DNA from: Flavobacterium sp. MDT1-60
Lineage (GTDB): Bacteria; Bacteroidota; Bacteroidia; Flavobacteriales; Flavobacteriaceae
Reading direction: 5' to 3'
DNA length: 64,000 nt
Assembly: GCF_014844035.1 (NCBI RefSeq)
Contig: NZ_CP062159.1
Span: forward strand, 1,116,001-1,180,000
Shown here: positions 8,505 to 18,807 of the stretch, one piece after another
How positions within the stretch are numbered: the stretch's first letter is position 1
Layout: each line of letters opens with the position of its first letter
The notes under the pieces: model-generated
Databases searched by the model: none
Told to the model about the DNA's origin: nothing
Seen by the model: the letters and a program-made list of their open reading frames with translations, nothing else
Position numbers and translations under genes: made by a program

Positions 8505-9797
8505 ATGAGAATAAAATTATTGGCAATTTTGCTGCTGTGTAGTTGTGTATTAAGTGCGCAAGAACTAAGTAAAGAAGACGTAAAAAAAGAAGTAGTTCGC
8601 CTTCTGGATTCTATCAATAAAGCAAAACTACCAGATACGAAATCGGGAGTTAGTAATGATGAACACTGGTACGACAGAATCTCGTTAAGAGGTTATGCGC
8701 AAATCAGATACAATGGTTTATTATCTACAAATGATAAAGTTTCCTGCGAACAATGTGATAAATCATGGGGGACAACTTCTACGGCTCCGAATGCAAAAGC
8801 AAACAACGGACTTTTTATTCGTCGTGCACGTTTAGTGTTTTCTGGTCAGGTTCATCCAAATGTGTTTTTCTATTTTCAGCCTGATTTTGCCAGTTCACCG
8901 GTAACCGGAATTCAAAACTTCGTTCAGATTCGGGACTTATACTTTGATCTTTCTTTTGATAAGAAAAAGGAATATCGCGTTCGTGTAGGTCAAAGTAAGA
9001 TTCCGTATGGTTTCGAAAATATGCAGTCAAGTTCTCAACGTTTAACTCTAGACCGCGCTGATGCTATAAACAGTTCAATAGCAAATGAACGTGATTTGGG
9101 TATATTCTTTTATTGGGCACCAGCCGAAATCAGAGAACGTTTTGCCATGTTGGTTAAAGACGGTTACAAAGGTTCGGGTGATTTTGGTGTCTTTGCTTTT
9201 GGAGTTTATAATGGGCAGATTGCAAATAAAATAGACGGAAACAGAGATTTGAATGTGGTAACAAGAGTAACTTATCCGTTTGTTATCGGAAGCCAGATTA
9301 TTGAACCTGGAATTCAGGCATACACAGGAAAGTGGGCTTTTACCGGTGAAGTTTCATCAGGGGTTATTGTTAATGATCCGCAATATGTAAAAGATCAAAG
9401 AATTGGTGCCACTTTTGTTTTATATCCAAGACCTTTCGGAATCCAGACAGAATATAATATTGGTAAAGGACCTCGTTATAATACACTTACTAAAACTATT
9501 GATGAAACTGATCTAAACGGTGGTTACGTTTTGTTAAATTACAAATGGGATTTGAAAAAACAGTATATTTATCCTTTTGCCAAATTTCAGTATTATGACG
9601 GAGGAAAAAAATATGAAAAAGATGCCAGAAGTTATGTCGTAAGAGATTACGAGTTCGGTGTAGAATGGCAGCCAATTAGTGCATTAGAACTTACTGCTGA
9701 ATATGTAATTGCAGATCGTACTTTCGAAGACAGTGCGCTTCCAATAAACAGGCAACAAGGAAATGTTTTGCGATTACAAGCACAGTTTAATTTCTAA
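8505..9797 (+). CDS. Phosphate-selective porin, OprP/OprO-like
   Basis: 430 residues starting MRIKLLAILL, with a signal peptide ending VLSAQ. A short charged segment (EDVKKEVVRLLDSINKAK) precedes the barrel. Barrel strands include RGYAQIRYNG, LFIRRARLVFSGQVHPN, FFYFQPDF, VRVGQSKIPYGFENMQSS and the terminal LRLQAQFNF. These resemble OprO/OprP phosphate and polyphosphate porins. The strand-3 region (GQSKIPYG) and the final Phe are typical. It lies downstream of phoB-phoR with its own phased operator, consistent with induction by phosphate starvation. The substrate itself is inferred from family and context. Confidence 0.85.
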   Translation: MRIKLLAILLLCSCVLSAQELSKEDVKKEVVRLLDSINKAKLPDTKSGVSNDEHWYDRISLRGYAQIRYNGLLSTNDKVSCEQCDKSWGTTSTAPNAKANNGLFIRRARLVFSGQVHPNVFFYFQPDFASSPVTGIQNFVQIRDLYFDLSFDKKKEYRVRVGQSKIPYGFENMQSSSQRLTLDRADAINSSIANERDLGIFFYWAPAEIRERFAMLVKDGYKGSGDFGVFAFGVYNGQIANKIDGNRDLNVVTRVTYPFVIGSQIIEPGIQAYTGKWAFTGEVSSGVIVNDPQYVKDQRIGATFVLYPRPFGIQTEYNIGKGPRYNTLTKTIDETDLNGGYVLLNYKWDLKKQYIYPFAKFQYYDGGKKYEKDARSYVVRDYEFGVEWQPISALELTAEYVIADRTFEDSALPINRQQGNVLRLQAQFNF

Positions 9798-9799
9798 AA

Positions 9800-10870
9800 T
9801 TAATCTTCAAAAACAGAAAATAACTTGTCCCAATCGATTTCATTATTAAATTGAGACAAACCTTTAAACGACTTTACTTTGGAGAGATCTTCAATGGTAA
9901 AGTCGTCTTGCATTGCATATGGTACTAAATTTTCTTCCTGAAGTTTTATCGCCAGATATTCTTGTTCATATTGTCCTGGAGTTGGTATAAAAAACGCTTT
10001 TTTGCCCAATTTAGCCAAATCCATTACGGTTGTATATCCAGAACGGCATAAAACAAATTCACTTTCATTGAAAGTTTGTTCCAGTTGTTTTGAGTTCATG
10101 AAATTATAATACGTCACATTTCCGGCTTGCCATTTGGTTTGTGTTTTCTCTACAACTCCTTGCACAAAAACTACTTTGCCATTAAAGTTTACAATTTCCT
10201 TTTGCAATTTCTCATCCAGATAAGTTCGTTGAGGTTCCGGCCCTGACAAAATAATCATTAAGTCATATACTTTTGGCGTATCTTTTCGACGCATTCTACT
10301 TAATGGACCAATATATTTTAAATTAAGATGATTGGTTTTTAAATGTCCTAAATCACCTGTAAGATTGGTTGCTTCATTGGTATCAGGAACCCAGCATTCC
10401 GTATATTTTTTAATGATATGCTGATGATATTTACTAGTAAACCACGTCGTGTTTCCTGTCATCACATTCAATTGATGTGTCATAAAAACAGATGGAATTT
10501 TTCGGCTAAAAACTCCTAATCTATTGTCTGAAATGATACCGTCAATTCCATGTTTTTTAATCCAGGAATTCACTATTTTTTTCTCGTCCAAAATAGCGGT
10601 AATCATTTTGGGCAAATTCTTAATCAGTTTCCATTTAAAGTTTTTACCATTTTTTGCATATTCAATATGATAAGATGGTAATTCTAAAGTTTGTATGTAA
10701 GGAAATTCTTTTCTAAGCAAAGCAAGTGCAACTCCATCAGAAGCTATAATCGGAATAAAATTATTCTCTTGAAGCGCTTTAATGATTGGGATACATCTTG
10801 TGGCATGGCCTAACCCCCAGTTTAATGGAGCAACTAATATTGTTTTGTTCGCAGAATAGTCAATGCTCAT
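9800..10870 (-). CDS. MurG-like (GT28-type) glycosyltransferase
   Basis: 356 residues. The N-terminal Rossmann domain opens ILVAPLNWGLGHATRCIPII, with the glycine-rich GLGHATR acceptor loop. The C-terminal nucleotide-sugar domain contains ILSGPEPQR, VVFVQGVV, FVLCRSGYTTVMDLAKLGK and IPTPGQYEQEYLA. The gene layout gives no partner pathway: it is convergent with the porin gene, three bases from its stop. The family transfers a sugar from a UDP- or NDP-donor. It is not MurG itself, because the peptidoglycan lipid-I motifs are not evident. It is probably a peripheral inner-membrane enzyme. Confidence 0.75.
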   Translation of the reverse strand: MSIDYSANKTILVAPLNWGLGHATRCIPIIKALQENNFIPIIASDGVALALLRKEFPYIQTLELPSYHIEYAKNGKNFKWKLIKNLPKMITAILDEKKIVNSWIKKHGIDGIISDNRLGVFSRKIPSVFMTHQLNVMTGNTTWFTSKYHQHIIKKYTECWVPDTNEATNLTGDLGHLKTNHLNLKYIGPLSRMRRKDTPKVYDLMIILSGPEPQRTYLDEKLQKEIVNFNGKVVFVQGVVEKTQTKWQAGNVTYYNFMNSKQLEQTFNESEFVLCRSGYTTVMDLAKLGKKAFFIPTPGQYEQEYLAIKLQEENLVPYAMQDDFTIEDLSKVKSFKGLSQFNNEIDWDKLFSVFED

Positions 10871-11103
10871 AGTTTAACGCTTTTTAAAAACGAAGATAAA
10901 GAAATATGTTTTCTATGCTATTTCGGACACATTACTAAATTATTAACTCTGTAGACTATATTTTGCTACGTTTTTATAGAAAAAAGAAGGGAAATTAAAA
11001 TGTAAGGTTAATTGTATGTTAACTGCTGATTTTGTTTTTGATATTGCAAATAAAAAAAGGAACTAAATTTATTAGTTCCTTTTCTATATCTGTAAAATGG
11101 TTT

Positions 11104-11712
11104 TTATTCCTGAATATAAGTTTTGTTTCCGTTTTTATTAATGTAGTATTTACCACCTCTCGGCCCTGTATATACTTTTTTGCCATTGTATTCCCCTGTA
11201 ACTTTGTCCGGAACTGAAGGTGCTTTTTCGTTAGTTTCTTTTAACGTTTTAGTAGCGCTTTTTTTAGTAGCAGTTGCATCTTTTTTAACTTTGTCAGCGC
11301 TAGTTTTGGCTTTGTCAGCACTACTTTTTGCTTTATCAGCACTTGTTTTTGCCTTTGCAGCTTCCTTGTCTGCTGTTTTTTTAGCTGCGCTTGCAGATTC
11401 TTTTTTCGCTTTTGATGCAGCTGTAGTAGCGTCATCTGCTGATTTTTTTGCTTTGGCAGCTTCTTTATCTACAGATTTTTTAGTTGCGCTTGCGGATTCT
11501 TTTTTAGCTTTTGATGCTGCTGCAGTTGCATCATCTGCTGACTTTTTCGCTTTTGCTGATTCTTTTTTTGCATCTGCCGCAGCTTTATCAGCTGTTGCTT
11601 TTTCCTTTTTAGCCGTCGCTTCGCTTTTGGCTTTAGTCGTTGTTGCAGTTTCCTGAGCATAAAAATTACCCGATAAAACTACTAGAAAACAAAGTAAAAA
11701 TAATTTTTTCAT
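11104..11712 (-). CDS. Lys/Ala repeat protein with PBCV-type basic adaptor tail
   Basis: 202 residues. The signal peptide ends GNFYAQ. Residues 27-150 are almost only Lys, Ala, Ser, Asp and Thr, with two 33-residue tandem repeats (57-89 and 90-122) followed by 7-residue TSADKAK-like units. These probably form a long charged helix or coil. The C-terminus (about 165-202: PDKVTGEYNGKKVYTG, PRGGKYYINKNGNKTYIQ) matches the short basic adaptor domain first described in chlorovirus PBCV-1 proteins. It is exported, with unknown function. The repeats are the type that expand or contract by slippage. Single gene, no operon partner. Confidence 0.7.
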   Translation of the reverse strand: MKKLFLLCFLVVLSGNFYAQETATTTKAKSEATAKKEKATADKAAADAKKESAKAKKSADDATAAASKAKKESASATKKSVDKEAAKAKKSADDATTAASKAKKESASAAKKTADKEAAKAKTSADKAKSSADKAKTSADKVKKDATATKKSATKTLKETNEKAPSVPDKVTGEYNGKKVYTGPRGGKYYINKNGNKTYIQE

Positions 11713-11774
11713 GAGGTTAAGAGTTTAAATTTCAATTAAAATTAAACAATTTATCTATACGTTTTTGTAAAGTG

Positions 11775-14700
11775 TTAAAAATAAGCACGTAACTGAACGT
11801 TTCCTGTGTGAACAGTTGCGCCGGTCTCACTTTTACGCCCTTGATAATTCAAATTCACATCTAGAAACTGCGTGATATTTTTCTGCAAGAGCAATTTCCA
11901 GACTAAGTTTTGTCCAGCCTGAAGTCCTTCCAGCATCTGAAAGCCGACAGAGGAGAATTCATTCCCGTCAAATTTATTTTCATAGAAAGAAAACTCTCCG
12001 TTTAGTGTGACTTTTTTTCACCGGCATAAGAAAATGATGTTCCAAGTCGGTTTTGATGCAAAGTTTCTAAATTTCCAATTTGATTTTCCTTGTTCTGAAA
12101 TTCATAAAAGAAGTCTAAGCTGGTATTCTTTGAAAATAAATAACTGATTTTTGGCGCAATTTGATAGCCTTTTAGATCATAATTTTTCTCCACAAAATCT
12201 TCCGAAACCAGATCGGTTTTAATGGTTTTAGTAAAGAAATTAAACAACCAGCTTTTTTGATACAAATGGGTGTACTGTAATTGATGCGAATTGTTTTTAA
12301 CCGTTTGTGAACCTACCGAAAGCAAATTTTTTCCTTTATTGACAAGATAAGAATAGGTAATCGAATGTTTCTGTTTTCCCCGATTATAGAATAAACTATT
12401 CCTGAAACTCGAATTTAATCCCAAAATATTTTCTTCAGAGGAAGCAAACGGATTAAGCTCTAAACGTTTGCCATTACTTTTTACTTTTCGATCCATTATA
12501 AAGGACGTCTGATTGTAAAAATAAGAAGCAAACTTTTTAAAACCTTTTTCATTTTGCCATTGCAACGGATTCAGAGCAACAGATTGTGAAAACTTATTTT
12601 GATTGGTTTTAATATAAATCTGATTTGGTAAAAAGATCCTGATAAATCTGGCCTGATCTGAATATTGGGCAATTTCAAATTCTTCCAATTCCTGAATTCC
12701 GTTACCGTTATAATCATTCCAGATATAAACACCCTGACCCGTTGGAACTTCAATATAAGTAAATTCCTGTTGGGCAATAGTTCCTGAACTTGTTTCGTAA
12801 GCGGTTCCAAGTTGCATTAACTGATTGAAAAAACGATCGTTGTACAGAATTCTGGAATTTAATGAAGGTTCATTTTTTCTCGTAGTGTCTGTAAAATCTA
12901 AAGTTCTGTAACTTGCATAAACAGCTAGATCTGTTTTTTTGTTCTGAATCAATTTTGATCGTAAAAAGTAGGTTTGCGAATTGTTTACATGTTGTAATAA
13001 TCCATTTTGTAAACTGTCATTACGGCGTTGTAAAAAACCTAGTTCGACGAAAACTTTTGTGCTGTCGCCGCGTCCTATAAAAGCGCCATATTCTGAAAAT
13101 CTCTGGCTCAAAGCCGAAAACTGATTGGTGACTTTATCTTTTTCCTGATTGTCTTCTATTTGAAAACTCGCCCCAATCCAGTTTTTTCCAAAATGATATT
13201 TGGTTCGTGCCTGATTTCGAATAAATTTCGAAGTCGAAGTTATAGCGTCACTATTTAAAAAACTACCCTGATTTTCAATCGTCCATTTTTTTAATTTGAA
13301 AAAGGCAGTTGTAGTATGTCGCGCTCCCGAGTAACTTTCGGTATAATCTAATTTCTCAAATTGATAGGTAAACAAACCAATATTTGATGTTTTCTTTTTA
13401 GCAAACAAATTAAAATTTAAACCTGTAACCAAAAGACTTTGATTGCCAAAAAGCGTGGTATTTAAGTTCCAGTCCCGGTTAAATTCAATATTATACAAAC
13501 GCTCTACAGACCTGAAATCTTCCTGCACAAATTGATAATTGACAAATCCGTCTAAAGTCCAGCTGCGGGTAAAAAGACGTTTTTTGATATTGGTTTTCAA
13601 AGCAATTCCGTCATTATTGGCATCATCAATATTCGAAAACAAATTTTTATCATTGCTGCTCATGGCAATTTCAAAATCAACAGCCGTTTTTTCATCAGGA
13701 TTGTATTTTCCTAAAAAAGTGGCAACCTGAATTTTTATGGGTGCAACCAATTGAACGATGGGTTCATAATTTCCTTGCGAAATCCCATTTACAGGAGCAA
13801 TATATTCGAAAATTCGTTCTACGGTATTACTGTTTTGAATAATGTAATTCCCTAGATTATTCCCTACAAGACTAAATTTTACATTGTACAAAACTTCATT
13901 GGGATCGTTTGAATATTCATAAACTTCAATCGAATTAAGAATCGTTTTTTTATACAGAATTTTGTTGTCGGCATATTTGTCCACGTAAGCAGATGGCGCA
14001 GTCATTAATGTGGGGTCATCTCCGGCCTGGCTTAAAACCTGTACCTGATCTGTCGAAAGATTTTGCTGTAAAGGCTGATTTTTTAAATCGTTTTCAGAAT
14101 ATAAATAACCGCCAAAGCTCCAGTTTTTGCTTTCATGAGTGGCGCCGGCGTAGGTTACTAATCGATTGTAATTTCGTTCTGAATATTGATATTCGACGTT
14201 AATTCTCATTTCAGAAGTAATCGTAAAAAGAGAGGTAAACACAATTTCACCGGCATTGTAATCAATCACATAATCGTTGTTTTCACCACGTTTCAGTAAA
14301 ACTCCATTGACATAAACACGCTCAGAACCCGAAATAACCAAAACATACAATTCACCATTTTGTCCTTTTAGTTTGTATGGTCCCTGATTGCCTTCCTGAC
14401 CGGTAAAAGTACTTTTCGCATATTGCCCTTTTACAAAAGCAACCGATGCAAAAACGTTGGTCTTGCTTTCGTCAGTGCCAAAATTAAAACTGGTTGAAAG
14501 TCCCTGAACCTTTTTGTTGAAACTTAAAAATTGAGTTTTTCTGTTTTCTAAAAAAATATCACCTGCGCGAATGTTCCAGTCATCGCTAAAAAGTTCCATA
14601 AAAATATTATCGAACTGATCTAGTTTTTGAGAATATCCACCATCCTGCAACGGAATATTACTATCCTGTAGTGAGGCTCTCAAACTAACTTTATCCGATA

Positions 14701-15205
14701 TTTTACCGGTAATCTGAAGATCGAGATTTGAGTTTAAAACGGTATTTTGATTATTACCAACTGTGACACCGCGCGTAATACTTCCTGAAGTGTTTAAACC
14801 ATCAAATGGCGTAACTTTTTTTGTGTTTTGATTTTCTATCTTATATAATTTCTCAGTACCAACATCATTACTCACCACCTGGCTTTCTTTATAAAGGCCA
14901 TATTCTTTAGTTAGAAAATCTGGGTATTTTAGATAATTGACAATTAAGGTGTCAGAGCCTGAAGTGAATTTTTCATTTAAAAGCAAAGTTCCTTTTTGGA
15001 AATCGATTTTATAAAAGGTTGAATCAACAGGTTCATTTTTGGTATTTAAAAGCTGAAAAAAACTGGAGTTGATGCTGAATTCTTCCAGGTGAATAGTGTC
15101 GCGGGTTGCAATTACTTTTTTGGTTTTGTACGCTGATTCTGTTTCCTGAGCGTGAAGTCCAGAAAACCAGATGAAAAACGTTAAAAATAGTAATTTTTTC
15201 AACAT
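11775..15205 (-). CDS. Giant outer-membrane beta-barrel protein (one-base frameshift)
   Basis: The first frame covers 1067 residues and stops at 12002. An A7 run (T7 at 12012-12018 on the plus strand) breaks the frame. With one A added the product continues 76 residues through VTLNGEFSFYENKF to LRAYF and an in-frame stop at 11775. That makes 1143 residues with the C-terminal aromatic expected of a barrel. A signal peptide ends LHAQE. The N-terminal part (GSITRGVTVGNNQ, AGDIFLENRKTQFLSFNKKV) recalls SprA-like or cellulose-synthase-like outer-membrane proteins. Alternating strands fill the rest. I do not recognise a specific function. Confidence 0.7.
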
Positions 15206-15412
15206 AAATACTTTAACTCTAAAAATCCAAAAGTAGTATTTATAATTGGGAAATACGGGGTCGTAAATTTTAGTTTTATTAGCTAATAAGTACGATTACA
15301 GCCGTATTTGGCAAATTTTATAAAAATGACTATAACAGCAATTAATGATGAAATTGTAATTATGATAGTAATATTTTGAAATTTTATTCTCAGCGTACGT
15401 CAATCTTTTTTT

Positions 15413-15420
15413 TAGCTTTG
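15413..15420 (+). promoter_or_regulatory. -7 promoter box of AraC-type regulator
   Basis: TAGCTTTG is a perfect match to the Bacteroidetes TAnnTTTG element, 24 bases before the regulator start codon. No clear -33 element at standard spacing was found. Confidence 0.5.
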
Positions 15421-15443
15421 TCCTGATAAAATAAACTTAAATC

Positions 15444-16505
15444 ATGGATACAGGCAAAGAACTTTTATTCTTTTTTAGTGCTTTGGGAGTTTTCAACGGA
15501 ATTATTTTGGGAGTTTATTTCTTCTTCTTTACAAAGAAAAAATACCTGACCAACTATTTCCTGGGAGCGCTTTTATTCGCATTAAGTATACGAATTGGGA
15601 AATCTGTATTTGTATACTTTGATTCGGCTTTGCCAAAAATGTATTTACAATTTGGGCTTACGGCTTGTTTTTTTATTGGTCCTTGTTTGTATTATTTCCT
15701 TAAATCGGCAATTGAAGAAATCAATATAATGCCAAAATCCTGGAAACTCACACTTTTATTCTGGGCGATACTTATTATTGCTATTGGTGTTGTATTTCCG
15801 TATGAATATTATCCAAAACTTTGGGGTGGTTATTTTATAAGAATTATTTATTTGCAATGGCTTATTTACATTGTTTTTTCAGGTTTTGCAATCAAAGATA
15901 TATTAGCAAAAATCATAAGCAGAAAACAGAAAGCAACTCCGGCAGAAACGTGGTTTGGAATGCTTTTTCTAGGGAATTTTTTATTATTTCTTTTTTATTT
16001 TCTTTCAATAATGGGAGCTCCGGGAGCAACTTATATAAGCGGAGCAGTAGTTTTTTCTTTTATTCTGTACTTAATTATTTCGATTCTTTTATACCGAAAA
16101 AAGACAGACGATTTGTTTCTTTTGAATAATCAGAAGTATTCCGGCAAGAAAATAGATTCGGCAGAAGTAGCAATTTTATCAGAAAAACTGGAAAATGTAA
16201 TGATTGAAAAAGAACTGTTTAAAAATTCTAATTTAACTTTACAGGATTTGGCTAAAGAAGTAAATATTTCAAGTCATCAACTCTCTCAGTTTTTAAATAA
16301 TAATCTGGGGAAGAATTTCACGAGTTTTATCAACGAGTTCAGAGTAAACGAAGCCTGTCAAATTATAAAATCAAGTGATAAATTTACTTTAGAATCCATA
16401 GGTTATGACGTCGGTTTTAATTCTAAATCAGCTTTTTTTGCTGCTTTTAAAAAACATACCGGAACAACGCCTCTAAATTATCAACTTCAGGCTTTACAAG
16501 CATAA
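15444..16505 (+). CDS. Membrane-bound AraC-family transcriptional regulator
   Basis: 353 residues. About seven hydrophobic helices fill residues 8-218 (FFFSALGVFNGIILGVYFFF through FSFILYLIISILLY). A cytoplasmic AraC/HTH_18 DNA-binding domain occupies about 245-350: LTLQDLAKEVNISSHQLSQFLN, then FINEFRVNEA, then SIGYDVGFNSKSAFFAAFKKHTG. This architecture is common in Flavobacteriia, where it often controls an adjacent outer-membrane receptor. The receptor gene begins 116 bases downstream in the same orientation and is the likely target. The signal sensed is unknown. Confidence 0.85.
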   Translation: MDTGKELLFFFSALGVFNGIILGVYFFFFTKKKYLTNYFLGALLFALSIRIGKSVFVYFDSALPKMYLQFGLTACFFIGPCLYYFLKSAIEEINIMPKSWKLTLLFWAILIIAIGVVFPYEYYPKLWGGYFIRIIYLQWLIYIVFSGFAIKDILAKIISRKQKATPAETWFGMLFLGNFLLFLFYFLSIMGAPGATYISGAVVFSFILYLIISILLYRKKTDDLFLLNNQKYSGKKIDSAEVAILSEKLENVMIEKELFKNSNLTLQDLAKEVNISSHQLSQFLNNNLGKNFTSFINEFRVNEACQIIKSSDKFTLESIGYDVGFNSKSAFFAAFKKHTGTTPLNYQLQALQA

Positions 16506-16620
16506 AATGAAGTGTGAATTTATAAATTCGTACTCCTGATTTCTCTTTTGGTTACCTCATTTTGCGATTAACGATTGACTTTTGTCTCAGATAAAGTCAA
16601 ATTTTAAATCGCCAAAGTTT

Positions 16621-18798
16621 ATGAGATTCCTGGTTTTAGTTCTCTTCTCTATTTACAGTCTGCTTTTGTATGCTACAGGAGTAAATGCGCAGACAGCACA
16701 AGCTATTTCAGATAAGGTTGTCAACAAGAATAATGAGTTAAATGAGGTTGTCATTAAAAGACAGACGTCATTAGTAAAGTATTCTTCAAACGGAACAATC
16801 GAAGTAAATGTGACCAATACATTGCTTTCGACGAGTAGTTCTGTAAATGAATTATTAGGCAGGGTTCCAAATGTGATTGTTGCTGAAGGACAAATTGGTG
16901 TACTCGGAAAAGGAGAAGCAATAATTTACCTTAACGGAATACTGATTAATTACGAAAGGTTTGCTGCAATCCCGGTTTCGCAAATCTTGAAAATTGAAGT
17001 AATTTCAAATCCTTCGGCAAAGTATGATGCCGAGGGAAAAGCGGTAATTAATATCATTACCAAAAAAAATATTGAAAATGGAATTATGGGAACGGCAACT
17101 CAGCAAGTAACTGTTTCAGAATTTGCCGGAACGAGCACGAATACACTTCTCGATTTTAATTATACAGAAGGGAAATTTTCGTTTATAACCAATTACGGTT
17201 TGCAGTTAGGTAAAGGGAGAGAGTTATTGTACACGACGAGAACACGGCCAAACCCTGACGAATTTATGCGATCAGAATTAACCACAGATTGGAAACGTCA
17301 GTTTAATAATTACTCTAATTTCGGATTTGGAGTTCAATACACTTTTTCGGAAAAAAATTATATCTCACTTGCTTATAGTGGTAATATTGAAGATTTGGGC
17401 GGAGTTGTCGAAAGCCGAAATTCAATAGAAGATAATTCCGGAACTAATTTCTATGCTACAGATATTGCTAAAAATGATGTGTTGCTCAATCAATTTATCA
17501 ATTTAAATTATAATGTTGTTACAGATGTTAAAGGTTCGTCCTTATTTATCGGAACTCAATATTCGAATTATAACGGAACTGTAAAGGATTTTATTGATGA
17601 AAATAGTTTGGTTGATAAAACAAATACTGAGCGATATTTGAAGAATAATGTTGCGAATGGTATAAATATAATTATGGCACAGGCCGATTATTCTAAAAAA
17701 ATTAATGAAAACAAAAAACTCGAAACAGGAGCGAAGTACAGTTACGCTACCATAACGTCAGGAACTGATTTTTTAATTGCAAGGCCTGAAGAAATGAATT
17801 TTGTTTTGGATGACGAACTCTCCAGTGATTTTTCGTATAAAGAAAAAATTGGTGCGGCGTATTTTAATTACGGAAATTCGATTGTTGAAAAGGTTAATTT
17901 TTCTGTTGGCGCCCGAGGAGAATGGACCACTTATGAATTGTTTACAAACGCAAACGGAATTCAGAAATTCAGTAAAAGTTACGGTAATATTTTTCCAAAC
18001 TTACTCCTTAATTTTGATTTTTCTGATGATTTAAAAGGGCATGCCTCTTACGTATCGAGAATTACAAGACCAAGATATCAGGCGTTAAACCCGTATGTTA
18101 TTTATCAGGATCCATTTACGACTATCGAAGGAAATCCTAATTTGATTCCGGAAAAAATTCACGCTTTTGAAATCGGAACAATGTATAAAAAGTTTGATTT
18201 TAAAATAGGATATACTTATAAAACAGATCCTATTTCCGGAGCAGCTTTAAGAGGTAATACGCCCAATACTTATATCTTGAGATCCTTAAATTTAGAAAAA
18301 GAACATACTTTTTTTACCTCACTTTCAAAATCATTTACAATCAAAAGGTGGAATTCGACCAATACCGTAAGTATGAATTTAACAAAAGCTATTGATAACG
18401 TTTATGAATATGTGTCAGGACCGGTAAAACCTCAAATATATTTGTATTCCAATAATACATTTTCGATTCCGAATCTTTTTAAAATTCAATTACTTGCGTG
18501 GTATCTTGGCGATAAAAGTTACGGATTGCGTAGCGACAATAGTCGATCAACAGTGACCTTGGGAATTGAGAGAAATTTTTTTAAAGAGGCACTAAAACTG
18601 AATTTCACTGCAAATGATATTTTTCATGACTTCATGGTTTCCGGAGATTATAATGTCGGGCAAACTCAAATATATTATCATAGAACTTATACAACCAACT
18701 ACTTTAGATTTATTGCAACGTATAGTTTTGGGCATTCAAAAAAACAAACTTTCAAGAAATCAGAAATTGAGCAGACTGAGAATAGTAGGGCGAGGTAA
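16621..18798 (+). CDS. TonB-dependent-receptor-like outer-membrane beta-barrel protein
   Basis: 725 residues starting MRFLVLVLFSIYS. The signal peptide ends GVNAQ. No carboxypeptidase-like domain is present. The plug-like region follows directly (ELNEVVIKRQTSLVKYSSNG, VNELLGRVPNVIVAEGQIGV, EAIIYLNGILIN, ISNPSAKYDAEGKAVINIIT), then a barrel ending FIATYSFGHSKKQ. This fits the outer-membrane beta-barrel family related to TonB receptors (OMP_b-brl_3 type). An upstream TTG at 16582 is less likely than the ATG because it would bury the signal peptide. Probably regulated by the preceding AraC protein. The substrate is unknown. Converges with the ABC exporter gene, nine bases apart. Confidence 0.85.
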   Translation: MRFLVLVLFSIYSLLLYATGVNAQTAQAISDKVVNKNNELNEVVIKRQTSLVKYSSNGTIEVNVTNTLLSTSSSVNELLGRVPNVIVAEGQIGVLGKGEAIIYLNGILINYERFAAIPVSQILKIEVISNPSAKYDAEGKAVINIITKKNIENGIMGTATQQVTVSEFAGTSTNTLLDFNYTEGKFSFITNYGLQLGKGRELLYTTRTRPNPDEFMRSELTTDWKRQFNNYSNFGFGVQYTFSEKNYISLAYSGNIEDLGGVVESRNSIEDNSGTNFYATDIAKNDVLLNQFINLNYNVVTDVKGSSLFIGTQYSNYNGTVKDFIDENSLVDKTNTERYLKNNVANGINIIMAQADYSKKINENKKLETGAKYSYATITSGTDFLIARPEEMNFVLDDELSSDFSYKEKIGAAYFNYGNSIVEKVNFSVGARGEWTTYELFTNANGIQKFSKSYGNIFPNLLLNFDFSDDLKGHASYVSRITRPRYQALNPYVIYQDPFTTIEGNPNLIPEKIHAFEIGTMYKKFDFKIGYTYKTDPISGAALRGNTPNTYILRSLNLEKEHTFFTSLSKSFTIKRWNSTNTVSMNLTKAIDNVYEYVSGPVKPQIYLYSNNTFSIPNLFKIQLLAWYLGDKSYGLRSDNSRSTVTLGIERNFFKEALKLNFTANDIFHDFMVSGDYNVGQTQIYYHRTYTTNYFRFIATYSFGHSKKQTFKKSEIEQTENSRAR

Positions 18799-18807
18799 AT
18801 TAAAGGT

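Noticed and set aside
11180..11656. A 158-codon plus-strand frame opposite the Lys/Ala repeat gene
   Set aside because: It is the antisense shadow of a GCT/AAA-rich repeat, giving a Leu/Ala/Ser string with no signal of its own. The minus-strand frame has a signal peptide and a recognisable tail domain.
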